Below are positions 52,111-59,333 of a stretch of 64,000 bases of DNA, piece after piece; within the stretch, counting starts at the first letter, position 1, and every line of letters starts with the position of its first letter. Origin of the DNA: Microcaldota archaeon (GTDB lineage Archaea; Micrarchaeota; Micrarchaeia; Micrarchaeales; CABMGC01); the NCBI GenBank assembly GCA_028866995.1, contig JAGWHD010000001.1:401030-465029 (forward strand), given 5' to 3'. A program made the position numbers and the translations under genes. The notes beneath the pieces were generated by a model. It did no database searches and was not told the DNA's origin. It saw only the letters and a program-made list of their open reading frames with translations.

Positions 52111-54516
52111 CTACTCGCACTTGGTGTAGCTGCAGCTCTTGCAGGTGAAGCAGCCGTTCTCGTTCACAAGGGTCCTTTCGCTGCAGTGCGGGCAGACATC
52201 GGCCCTCAGCTCCTTGCCCTCGAACATGCCTGGCTTTACTACCGACTTCTGGACCCCGTCCATGATGCCGTCCTTCTTCTTTTCATCCGTCTTGAGCAGT
52301 TCTGCCGCCTTCCTAGGCTCCACAAGGCCAGCCATGACCTCCAGCGCCTTCGCAATCGCGTCAGGCACGCTGTAGAGCTTCATGCCCTTGTCGTAGCTTA
52401 TCGCGGAGTTTGCCTTTATGTTCTTCAGCGTGTCGACTATCTCGCGTATGTCGCCGCCCTGCTGCAGGTACTTGCTTATCAGCCTTCCCATGGCCTCGCA
52501 GTAGCTCCTCTCCTCGCTTCCAGATGAGCCGAGGGTCACGAAGACCTCTCGTATCTGCGTGTTGTCGTAGTTCGCGGTGACGTACAGCGGCCCTTCCTGC
52601 ATCCTTATCTTCATCGTCTGCCCCGTAAGGACGCTCTCGCGCTTCCACTCTGCTGATATGTGCGCTGCAGGCTGCTCCACCTTCGCATCATTCTTGCTGT
52701 TGTTCTTCTTCTGCTGCTCCTCTGTTATGAGTATGCCCTCTCTCGATCCTTCCCTGTAGACAGTTATGCCCTTGCAGCCTGCCTCCCATGCCTGGAAATA
52801 GATCTTGCCTACCTCTTCCACAGTGGTCTCCTCGGGCAGGTTTACCGTCGAGGATATCGCGCTGTCTATGTGCTTCTGTATAACCCCCTGGAGCCTTACT
52901 CTGAAATCGGCCTTTATCTTGTGCGCAGGCACGAAGAATTCGGGCAGGTCCTTCTCCTCTGCGATGTTGAACAGCTTCATGTACTCGAAGGCAAGAGGGT
53001 GGAACACCTTGAACTCGCCCTGGCTGAGCGACTCGCTCCTCCTGGTATAGCTGAACGCGAATATCGGCTCTACGCCGCTCGAAGTCCCTGCAAGAACCGA
53101 TACGCTGCCTGTCGGCGGCACTGTGAGTATCGCCACGTTCCTCAATCCGTTGTTGTATATCTTGTCCTGCATCTCCTTAGGCAGCGTCTGTATGAACGCC
53201 ATGCTCGCGTGCTTGTCCCTGTCGAACATGAGGAACGAACCCTTCTCCTTGGCTATCTCTACGCTCTCGTCGTACGACCAGAGCTTTATCCTGTTGAAGA
53301 GCTCGTCCACGAACTTCAACGCCTCTTCGCTGTCGTACTTTATGCTCAGCTTGACGAGCATGTCCGCGAGTCCCGTGATCCCGACTCCTATCCTTCTGCT
53401 GTTCCTGCCCGCCATGGTCTGCTCCTTGAGCGGGTGCTTCTCGTCGTTGTAGTCAAGGACGTTGTCAAGGAACCTTGTTGCGTACCTTGTCGCGGTCTCG
53501 AGGTTGCCCCAGTCGAGCGCAGCGCCCTTGGTGAACGGCGATGTGACGAAAGCGGAAAGGTTGAGGTTGCCGAGGTCGCATGCGCCGTAAGGCTGCAGAG
53601 GCTGCTCGCTGCACGGGTTCGTGCTTATGACCTCCATGCCGTTGTACTCGCTAGGCGAATACTTCTTTATCGTGTCCCAGAAGACAAGCCCAGGCTCGGC
53701 CCAGTCCCTTGCGGACTGCACGAGCTCGTTCCACAGGAACCTTGCGTTAATCTTCTTCTCTATCCTCCCTACTACCTTGTTCTCGAACCTGAGCGTGAAC
53801 TCCTTGTCCTCTTTCACCGCTCTCATGAACTCGTCGGTTATCCTGACGCTTATGTTCGCGTACCTGACGTTGCCCAGGTTCCTCTTTATCCTTATGAAAT
53901 CCAATATGTCCGGATGGTCTACACTCATGGTTATCATGAGTGCTCCCCTCCTGCCCTGCTGGCCTATCGTGTGGGTAGTCTCGCTGAATATGTTCATGAA
54001 CGAGGTGGAGCCTGTGGAGACGACCGCGGAGTTGTTCACTGGCGCCTTCTTGGGCCTCAGTATGCTTATGTCAGTGCCTACCCCTCCGCCGTAGCTGTAT
54101 GTCCTTGCGGCCTCCTTGCACCAGTCGAATATCGCCTCGATGGTGTCATCCTTGACAGGTATCACGTAGCAGTTCAGGAGCGTGCTCTTCCTCGATTGGC
54201 CTGCGCCGAACAGTATCCTGCCACCAGGAAGGAACCTGAAATCAGTTAGCAGCCACTTGAACCTCTCCTGCCACTGGGCCCTCTTATCTCCTTTCTCAAC
54301 GCTTGCTATCTCTTTGGAGACTCGCTCCCAGAGGTCCCTAGGCGTCCTCTCTACAGTTATCCCGTCCTTGTCCTTAAGCGCGTACTTCTCGTAGAAGACC
54401 CTTGCGCGTATCTCGTCTCCGTTGAAGAAATCAAGCGTCTCTGCAGGAAGCGCGTTGTCCGCAACCTTCACTTCAACCTTAGCCACAGCATCGTTTTTGT
54501 TCTCTGAATCAGCCAT
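52111..54516 (-). CDS. nrdJ: Adenosylcobalamin-dependent (class II) ribonucleotide reductase
   Basis: 801-residue enzyme reducing ribonucleotides for DNA synthesis with a B12-generated thiyl radical. Seen: LPGGRILFGAG and LLNCYVIPV (first active-site Cys), GGGVGTDISILRP, the NPCSEQPLQPYGACDLGNLNLS radical-site loop, and TVPPTGSVSVLAGTSSGVEPIFA. The C-terminus holds the redox/zinc Cys cluster CPHCSERTLVNENGCFTCKSC. No N-terminal ATP cone is evident. ATG 54516 is used; upstream sequence is promoter. The promoter carries a TATA box and two NrdR-box-like palindromes, and NrdR is encoded nearby. Confidence 0.95.
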   Translation of the reverse strand: MADSENKNDAVAKVEVKVADNALPAETLDFFNGDEIRARVFYEKYALKDKDGITVERTPRDLWERVSKEIASVEKGDKRAQWQERFKWLLTDFRFLPGGRILFGAGQSRKSTLLNCYVIPVKDDTIEAIFDWCKEAARTYSYGGGVGTDISILRPKKAPVNNSAVVSTGSTSFMNIFSETTHTIGQQGRRGALMITMSVDHPDILDFIRIKRNLGNVRYANISVRITDEFMRAVKEDKEFTLRFENKVVGRIEKKINARFLWNELVQSARDWAEPGLVFWDTIKKYSPSEYNGMEVISTNPCSEQPLQPYGACDLGNLNLSAFVTSPFTKGAALDWGNLETATRYATRFLDNVLDYNDEKHPLKEQTMAGRNSRRIGVGITGLADMLVKLSIKYDSEEALKFVDELFNRIKLWSYDESVEIAKEKGSFLMFDRDKHASMAFIQTLPKEMQDKIYNNGLRNVAILTVPPTGSVSVLAGTSSGVEPIFAFSYTRRSESLSQGEFKVFHPLAFEYMKLFNIAEEKDLPEFFVPAHKIKADFRVRLQGVIQKHIDSAISSTVNLPEETTVEEVGKIYFQAWEAGCKGITVYREGSREGILITEEQQKKNNSKNDAKVEQPAAHISAEWKRESVLTGQTMKIRMQEGPLYVTANYDNTQIREVFVTLGSSGSEERSYCEAMGRLISKYLQQGGDIREIVDTLKNIKANSAISYDKGMKLYSVPDAIAKALEVMAGLVEPRKAAELLKTDEKKKDGIMDGVQKSVVKPGMFEGKELRADVCPHCSERTLVNENGCFTCKSCSYTKCE

Positions 54517-54524
54517 AGAAGCAC

Positions 54525-54538
54525 CACAACCCATAGTG
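54525..54538 (-). promoter_or_regulatory. Candidate NrdR box, promoter-distal copy in leader
   Basis: On the minus strand CACTATGGGTTGTG matches 11 of 14 positions of the NrdR-box core CACwATATwTwGTG as I recall it (outer CAC/GTG arms perfect, centre degenerate). It lies in the nrdJ leader, 8 bases before the ATG, with its centre 32 bp from the second box. Confidence 0.5.
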
Positions 54539-54556
54539 TTAGGGATAAACCACAAC

Positions 54557-54570
54557 CACCAAATATAGTG
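54557..54570 (-). promoter_or_regulatory. Candidate NrdR box at the nrdJ transcription start
   Basis: On the minus strand CACTATATTTGGTG matches 13 of 14 positions of the NrdR-box core CACwATATwTwGTG. It lies about 10-30 bases downstream of the TATA box centre, so it would cover the transcription start and block RNA polymerase when bound. Confidence 0.62.
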
Positions 54571-54578
54571 GAAAAAGA

Positions 54579-54591
54579 AGATATTTAAATA
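54579..54591 (-). promoter_or_regulatory. TATA box of nrdJ
   Basis: TATTTAAATATC on the minus strand, centred near 54585. With the usual spacing of about 25 bases, transcription would start near 54560, giving a leader of about 44 bases that contains both NrdR-box-like palindromes. Confidence 0.55.
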
Positions 54592-54673
54592 GGGCTTGGA
54601 AACGCCTTTTCTCCAAATCAAACTGGCCGACAGAACCTTATTTAAAGCAGTAAGATTCGCAGCGAAAATTCCG

Positions 54674-54892
54674 TCAGCTACGCCTCAGCCTGTCGAGCCC
54701 CCTGCGCTCGTCCCTTATCCTAATTATCTCCGGCAAGCCCCTTACCGCCAATCCAAGGATCCCGGAGAGGGCCATGCCGATGGGTTTCTGCCCGTGGGAC
54801 AACGCCGCGGCTATCCCAGAGGCGCCGGCTCCCCACTTGGTCGCAGGCACAAGGACTCTCGCAACGTCGTTGTTGCCGAAATGGACTCTCAT
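54674..54892 (-). CDS. Small hypothetical protein
   Basis: 72 residues from ATG 54892 (MRVHFGNNDVARVL). The central part (WGAGASGIAAALSHGQKPIGMALSGILGLAVRGL) is Ala/Gly-rich and moderately hydrophobic, perhaps one or two short membrane-associated helices; the end is basic (IRIRDERRGLDRLRRS). A TATA-like CTTAAATATGG lies about 30 bases upstream, downstream of the tRNA-His gene on the same strand. Not recognised; the coding call rests on the promoter, start and compositional resemblance to neighbouring genes. Confidence 0.5.
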   Translation of the reverse strand: MRVHFGNNDVARVLVPATKWGAGASGIAAALSHGQKPIGMALSGILGLAVRGLPEIIRIRDERRGLDRLRRS

Positions 54893-54962
54893 GTTCCCAA
54901 ACGTACTGGATTCTCCACCATATTTAAGGCATTCATCGCCTTCGTCAATCAAAGAAGCAGAA

Positions 54963-55035
54963 GGCCTTGGCCGGGAATCGGACCCGGACCTGAGGATCCA
55001 CAGTCCCCTATGCAAGCCACTACACTACCAAGGCC
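54963..55035 (-). tRNA. tRNA-His (anticodon GTG)
   Basis: Acceptor GCCTTGG/CCAAGGC with an encoded G at -1 and C at 73, the tRNA-His identity pair. D-arm GTGT/GCAT (with G-U pairs), anticodon stem GGGGA/TCCTC, loop CTGTGGA (anticodon GTG), short variable loop AGGT, T-arm CCGGG TCCGATT CCCGG. Intronless. HisS is encoded at about 15 kb. Confidence 0.92.
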
Positions 55036-55093
55036 ATGTATGGCTTAATTAATAATTCCCAATATAATATATACACCCCTTTAAACTGGTAAC

Positions 55094-55969
55094 ATGATAG
55101 AGATAGGCGTATTCGGAGCCATGATCGCAATGCTCTCCTGGGCGTTCGCCAACGTCATAGCCAAGAGGGTATCAACCGTTCTCGGCACCCTCAACACCAG
55201 CCTTGTGATCATACCTTTGGGGATCCTCCCGATGGTGATCTACCTCCTCCTGAACGGGGGATGGGCCGGCACCACGGCAATTGGGGCGATAATCGCGGCG
55301 ATATCCGGCATATTCCTGTTCCTAGGATTCTTCACCGGATACAAGGCATTGGAGACGGAGCAGCTGACCAACGCATACGTGCTTGGGGAGATGCAGCCTG
55401 CGCTCCTCGTCCTCTTCGGGCTCTCCGTGCTCGGCCAGCGGCTGACCCAGGCAGAGGCTGCAGGAGTCGCGGTCATATTCCTTGGCGCGTTCCTGGTCAT
55501 AACCAACGAGAGGTTCAGGATAAACAAGATGCTGATCCCGTCACTGTTCTCATCGCTACTGTTCACGGCGTACTGGATACTTATGAACTATGCCATCGGC
55601 CACTCGACCAACGCGATAGCGCCCCTGACGATAGGCAGGATAGTCGGGGTAGTGACGGTCTTAGGATACCTCTTCATGCACACGAAGGAGGCAAAGAACA
55701 GCCCGAGGAAGAGGATAAGGCTCAGGGACGCAGCCATGCTCATAGTCATCATCGCAATAACCGCCGGAATCCTCGACGGTTCCGGGGACGTGGCCTTCGC
55801 AGTTGCGATACAGGCCAACTTCCTCACGATAGGCAGCGCGCTCACAGCGCTTGCCCCTGTGGTCGCTGCAGTGGCGTCTTACTTCGTCTACAAGGAAAGG
55901 CTCAGCAGGCTGCAGTTCATAGGATTCATGATCATGGTCCTCGGAGCTGTATCCCTCAGCCTCTTCTGA
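55094..55969 (+). CDS. EamA/DMT-family transporter
   Basis: Integral membrane protein of 291 residues with about ten hydrophobic helices arranged as two EamA repeats (about 1-140 and 150-291). GYKALETEQLTNAYVLGEMQPALLVLFGLSVLGQRLTQAEAAGVAVIFLGAFLV and the second copy ALAPVVAAVASYFVYKERLSRLQFIGFMIMVLGAVSLSL each end in the typical E-x-gf-iil-G pattern. Drug/metabolite transporters of this group export amino acids, nucleosides or other metabolites; the substrate is unknown. ATG 55094. A monocistronic gene between tRNA-His and tRNA(CAT). Confidence 0.88.
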   Translation: MIEIGVFGAMIAMLSWAFANVIAKRVSTVLGTLNTSLVIIPLGILPMVIYLLLNGGWAGTTAIGAIIAAISGIFLFLGFFTGYKALETEQLTNAYVLGEMQPALLVLFGLSVLGQRLTQAEAAGVAVIFLGAFLVITNERFRINKMLIPSLFSSLLFTAYWILMNYAIGHSTNAIAPLTIGRIVGVVTVLGYLFMHTKEAKNSPRKRIRLRDAAMLIVIIAITAGILDGSGDVAFAVAIQANFLTIGSALTALAPVVAAVASYFVYKERLSRLQFIGFMIMVLGAVSLSLF

Positions 55970-55974
55970 ATGTG

Positions 55975-55992
55975 CAAGGTATATAAATTAAG
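55975..55992 (+). promoter_or_regulatory. TATA box of the tRNA(CAT) gene
   Basis: GGTATATAAATTAAGG at about 55977-55992, centred roughly 30 bases before the tRNA 5' end at 56013, a good archaeal promoter match directly after the EamA stop codon. Confidence 0.5.
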
Positions 55993-56012
55993 GAAGGGGA
56001 TATAACAGCAAT

Positions 56013-56132
56013 GGCGGGGTAGCTCAGCCTGGTTAGAGCGCCAGACTCATATGCAAAGCAATATGAGTGATGAGCATTATTGCTGTGATCTTAGAAATCT
56101 GGAGGTCGTGTGTTCAAATCTCGCCCCCGCCA
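56013..56132 (+). tRNA. tRNA (anticodon CAT) with 45-nt intron; elongator Met or Ile2
   Basis: Acceptor GGCGGGG/CCCCGCC, D-arm GCTC/GAGC, anticodon stem CCAGA/TCTGG, loop CTCATA-A, T-arm GTGTG TTCAAAT CTCGC (one internal mismatch), discriminator A. A 45-nt intron occupies 56052-56096, between positions 37 and 38. The anticodon stem lacks the three G-C pairs of initiator tRNA, so it is elongator tRNA-Met or the tRNA-Ile whose modified CAT reads ATA. The two cannot be told apart here. ATA is the favoured Ile codon in this window. Confidence 0.88.
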
Positions 56133-56155
56133 AACTTATGTTCAACGGTGCATCC

Positions 56156-56617
56156 ATGGTTGAGCGCGCAACCAACTGCCACATAATAGACAAGAAGAAG
56201 GGAAGGATACTTCTCAAGCTCGCGACAAGGGGGGTCAGCAAGGGCAAGTGGAACTGCTTAGGGGGCAAAATAGAAAAGGGGGAGAGCGCAGTCCACAGCG
56301 CAGTAAGGGAGGTGTACGAGGAATCCGGGCTCAGGATTCGCAAGCCTTTCTACCACGGGAAGCTCAGGTTCCACGTCCATGGCAGGATATTCGACGTCTC
56401 GCTATTCAGCACAAGCAGCTTCTCCGGTAAGCCCAGGCATACGGACGAAGGCAGGCTCAAGTGGTTCGACATAGGAAGGCTGCCATACGGTAGGATGTGG
56501 GACGATGACAAGTACTGGATAGTGCCGATGCTGCACGGCAAAGTATTCGATTCGGAGTTCCATTACGATAAACGCAACAAGAAGGTAATTAAAGCTGCGA
56601 TGCGAGTAAAGAGATGA
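56156..56617 (+). CDS. NUDIX hydrolase (MTH1/MutT-like)
   Basis: 153-residue nucleoside-diphosphate-linked hydrolase. CLGGKIEKGESAVHSAVREVYEESGL is a full NUDIX box (Gx5Ex7REuxEExGu) near residues 36-58. The surrounding NCHIIDKKKGRILLKLATRGVSKGKWNCLGG and the later FDVSLFSTSSFSGKPRHTDEGRLKWFDIGRLPYGRMWDDDKYWIVPML fit the 8-oxo-dGTPase (MTH1) type, including W-DD-W substrate residues. It would sanitise oxidised nucleotides. ATG 56156 is chosen; ATG 56138 directly after the tRNA is possible. Its stop overlaps the start of the Lrp gene (ATGA). Confidence 0.9.
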   Translation: MVERATNCHIIDKKKGRILLKLATRGVSKGKWNCLGGKIEKGESAVHSAVREVYEESGLRIRKPFYHGKLRFHVHGRIFDVSLFSTSSFSGKPRHTDEGRLKWFDIGRLPYGRMWDDDKYWIVPMLHGKVFDSEFHYDKRNKKVIKAAMRVKR

Positions 56618-57018
56618 TGGACGCAACGGACGAAAGGATACTCGCAATTCTCAAGGCAGACGGAAGGAAAGCATTCGTGGACATCGCAAAGGAGCTGAAC
56701 CTGACAGAGGGAGCGATAAGGGCAAGGGTCCACAAGCTGGTAAGCGACAAGACGATAGAGAGGTTCACTATAGACACAAGGGAGGATGTCAAGGCCATAG
56801 TCATGGTCGCAACCTCAAGATCCGTACCGACATCGGACATCGCCAGGCAGATCAAGGAGTTGGGTGTCGAGCACGTGTACGAGGTATCTGGCAACTACGA
56901 CATCTTCTGCCTCGTCGCATCCGACTCGATAAACAACACCAACAGCATAATCGAGACCATACGCAAGCTGGAAGGCGTGGAAGATACATCTACGACAATC
57001 GTACTGAAGAATGACTAA
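56614..57018 (+). CDS. Lrp/AsnC-family transcription regulator (feast/famine type)
   Basis: 134-residue regulator with an N-terminal helix-turn-helix (DERILAILKADGRKAFVDIAKELNLTEGAIRARVHKLV) and a C-terminal RAM ligand-binding/oligomerisation domain (KAIVMVATSRSVPTSDIARQI, VYEVSGNYDIFCLVAS, LEGVEDTSTTIVLK). Such proteins bind amino acids and regulate metabolism genes. Coupled to the NUDIX gene by a start-stop overlap. A 13-bp palindrome of the sort bound by feast/famine regulators begins 4 bases after its stop, upstream of the next gene. Confidence 0.92.
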   Translation: MMDATDERILAILKADGRKAFVDIAKELNLTEGAIRARVHKLVSDKTIERFTIDTREDVKAIVMVATSRSVPTSDIARQIKELGVEHVYEVSGNYDIFCLVASDSINNTNSIIETIRKLEGVEDTSTTIVLKND

Positions 57019-57021
57019 TAC

Positions 57022-57058
57022 TACGATATTCGTAATCTAAATACGAATATTTATATAC
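57022..57058 (+). promoter_or_regulatory. Promoter of the GNAT/M20 genes with Lrp-type operator
   Basis: TACGATATTCGTA (57022-57034) is a 5-3-5 palindrome. A third half-site TACGA at 57042-57046 makes a longer inverted repeat ATATTCGTA/TACGAATAT (57026-57034 and 57042-57050, 7-base spacer). TTTATATACC (about 57051-57059) directly follows and looks like the TATA box. Binding here would overlap the BRE/TATA region and block transcription. The TACGA-N3-TCGTA form is, from memory, that reported for pyrococcal feast/famine regulators. Confidence 0.6.
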
Positions 57059-57109
57059 CACCTTTTTCACTATACTAGCAACTCATAAGGATTAGAATAG
57101 GTGCTCAAT

Positions 57110-58186
57110 ATGGCCGCTTTGCGAGGAAGGGAACCGAACGACAGAGTTATACAATCCCTATTTAGAAATAGTTCAGACCCTAGCAGCTTCGGTCCTATAG
57201 GATACATCGGGCAGGCAGGAGACTCAAGACTGAAAGGCCTAGTCGGTTACACTGAAAGGCCTCTTAGGGCGATTGCCAGGGATACCGCCATAACCCCAAT
57301 AACAGACGCGAGGGGAGTAGAGTTCGTAAGCAACGTAGCTTCGATAGGCAAACAGATGCTCAGGGATCAGCAAAGAACAAGACTGACATTCAGGACGCTT
57401 GCAACTAGGGATGCGGTCAAAGATATCCGGCAGAGTCTTGATGGAGTCGCTAACGTCGAAGCTGTAATACCGGTAAACGAGCCGTATTCTATGGTATATG
57501 TAGGCTTCAATGCTGCAGATAGGACGCTTGAGAGGAACAGCCAAGAGAGGGCAAGGGAGCTCACACGCTCAGCGGAATACAGGCAGACGCTTGTCACAAT
57601 GGCCGAAAGAGTCTTCCCCGTCCACTATTCAACGATAATATATCCCATCGATGACAGGAGTGTCGAGTACCGCTTCAGCGCCGAGCACAGGGAACAGGTG
57701 ACAGGGCTTCTCCGCAGCTTCGGCCACACTAGCGAGAGCGCAACTACTGTGCTCAGGAACCCTAACGTTCTCCTTGGAGTTGCGACGACGCCTTTCGAAG
57801 AGACCAACGAAGTAGTAGGAATATGCATAGCAGAACGAGTCAACATAAGGCTGAACACAGGAGATGCGCTCAGTTTTGTCGAAATAACAGATGCAAAAGT
57901 GAGGGAGGATCATCAGGGAAACGGAATATACTACGACCTATCTACGGCAATGATAAATGACATCATAACTGACCACATGCGCGGTAGCAGGCAGACGGAT
58001 CTCATATTCGCAGAGTCAAACCTGCAGAACACTTCGCTGATAAAAACTGCACTGCTCCAAGGGAGGTCCTTCACAGGCCTGCTACAGAACCACGTTAGCA
58101 TAGACGGCAACCTGAAAGACTTCGCGGTGACGTATCTGCAGGGAGGATCCCTTGCAACTACGATATCTGAAGTAGTGAGGCACTGA
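57110..58186 (+). CDS. GNAT-like acyltransferase domain protein (hypothetical)
   Basis: 358-residue protein, not firmly recognised. The C-terminal third reads like a GCN5-related N-acetyltransferase: SFVEITDAKVREDHQGNGIYYDLSTAMINDI is a strand followed by the R/Q-x-x-G-x-G acetyl-CoA loop and helix, then QTDLIFAESNLQNTSLIKTALLQGRSF. The N-terminal 200 residues are of unknown fold (FVSNVASIGKQMLRDQQRTR, Arg-rich). ATG 57110 has GGTG upstream. Next to an M20 deacylase/peptidase (10 bases), so acylation and deacylation of one metabolite is plausible. Palindromic operator upstream. Confidence 0.65.
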   Translation: MAALRGREPNDRVIQSLFRNSSDPSSFGPIGYIGQAGDSRLKGLVGYTERPLRAIARDTAITPITDARGVEFVSNVASIGKQMLRDQQRTRLTFRTLATRDAVKDIRQSLDGVANVEAVIPVNEPYSMVYVGFNAADRTLERNSQERARELTRSAEYRQTLVTMAERVFPVHYSTIIYPIDDRSVEYRFSAEHREQVTGLLRSFGHTSESATTVLRNPNVLLGVATTPFEETNEVVGICIAERVNIRLNTGDALSFVEITDAKVREDHQGNGIYYDLSTAMINDIITDHMRGSRQTDLIFAESNLQNTSLIKTALLQGRSFTGLLQNHVSIDGNLKDFAVTYLQGGSLATTISEVVRH

Positions 58187-58196
58187 ACTGATCAAA

Positions 58197-59333
58197 ATGG
58201 GTGCTGAAAGACTTCTGTCCGAGATAGTAGGGATAAACTCCATCTTCCCCAACGAAAGCAGGCTGGCTGCCTTCGTAGAAAGACGATTGAAGAGAATGGG
58301 GTTCAGGGTCAGGAGAGACTACCTGACAAGGAGCAGGTACAACCTGCTTGCCGAGAGGGGGAAGGGCAAGGGATCAATACTCTTCTACTGCCATCTCGAC
58401 ACCGTTCCTGATTACGGCGATTGGCACACGAATCCATTCAGGCTTACTGCCAAAGGGGACCAGCTGTACGGTCTTGGAACCTGCGACATGAAAGGAGGCA
58501 CAGCCGCGGCACTATGTGCTATCGACGAGGCTAGGGGCAAGAGAATCAAGATGCTCTTCTGCGTCGATGAGGAGAACATATCGGAAGGGGCATGGCACGC
58601 TGTCACGCACAACAAGGAATGGTTCAAGGATGTCAAATTCGCAGTCTCATGCGAACCTGGCGACTCCAGAAGGCATACTGGCGGATCAAACGTCATAACC
58701 ATAGGAAGGAGAGGAAGAGTCGTAATATCGATAGACATTGAAGGGCTGGCATCGCACGGAGCGCAGCCGCAACGTGGCGTAAACGCGATAAACGAGGCAA
58801 GCACGATAGTCAAACACCTGGGAATGTTCAGATTGCTCAAACACGGAAGATTGGGGCCAGAAACTATATTCGTTAGGAAACTGGAATCTAGCTCAACAAG
58901 CCTCTCCGTCCCCGACAAGGCGCATCTGGAGCTTGACATGCACCTTGTCCCTCCCAGCACTAGAAAAGATGCAGAGAGCCGCGCAAAGGAGTTCATCGAA
59001 ATGCTTTTCAGGAACAAGCACCTTGATTCAAGGACAAAGATCAAGGTCGGCATAAAGGAGAGGAAGACCCCATACATAGAGCCGTATGTGAACCACAGGA
59101 ACAACGGCCACATAAAAAGGATATTCGGGATAGTCGCAGATGACTATGGGAAAGCCATACCCAACTACGGTAGCTCTGTTGCTGACGACAACATACTCAG
59201 CACGGAGCTTCACGTGCCGATAGTCACGATAGGACCTACTGGAGGGAATGAGCACTCTGAGAACGAGTGGGTCTCAAGGAAGAGCCTGAAACAGCTTGTC
59301 GGTACGTATTCAAGGATAATAGAGGAGTGCTAG
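58197..59333 (+). CDS. M20-family metallopeptidase/deacylase (DapE/ArgE/LysK-like)
   Basis: 378-residue zinc hydrolase. ILFYCHLDTVPDYGDWHTNPF (His and Asp ligands), YGLGTCDMKGGTAAALCAIDEA (bridging Asp), FCVDEENISEGAWHAV (general base Glu), VSCEPGDSRRHTGGSNVITIGRRGR, and a late IGPTGGNEHSENEWV (His). The lid/dimerisation domain sits at about 185-290 (SHGAQPQRGVNAI). Family members deacylate N-acyl amino acids (succinyl-DAP, acetylornithine, LysW-bound lysine) or hydrolyse dipeptides; the substrate here is open. Follows the GNAT-like gene; its stop overlaps that of the convergent nucleotidyltransferase. Confidence 0.88.
   Translation: MGAERLLSEIVGINSIFPNESRLAAFVERRLKRMGFRVRRDYLTRSRYNLLAERGKGKGSILFYCHLDTVPDYGDWHTNPFRLTAKGDQLYGLGTCDMKGGTAAALCAIDEARGKRIKMLFCVDEENISEGAWHAVTHNKEWFKDVKFAVSCEPGDSRRHTGGSNVITIGRRGRVVISIDIEGLASHGAQPQRGVNAINEASTIVKHLGMFRLLKHGRLGPETIFVRKLESSSTSLSVPDKAHLELDMHLVPPSTRKDAESRAKEFIEMLFRNKHLDSRTKIKVGIKERKTPYIEPYVNHRNNGHIKRIFGIVADDYGKAIPNYGSSVADDNILSTELHVPIVTIGPTGGNEHSENEWVSRKSLKQLVGTYSRIIEEC

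Noticed and set aside
52660-54249. A 529-codon open frame antisense to nrdJ
   Set aside because: It is a mirror of the RNR coding sequence, rich in Arg/Leu/Val/Tyr without any recognisable motif. Strong codon bias (AGG, ATA, AAG, CTC) in the true gene leaves the antisense frame open.
54517-54621. N-terminal extension of nrdJ
   Set aside because: It would include the TATA box and both NrdR-box-like palindromes and encode an unusual hydrophobic segment; ATG 54516 is better.
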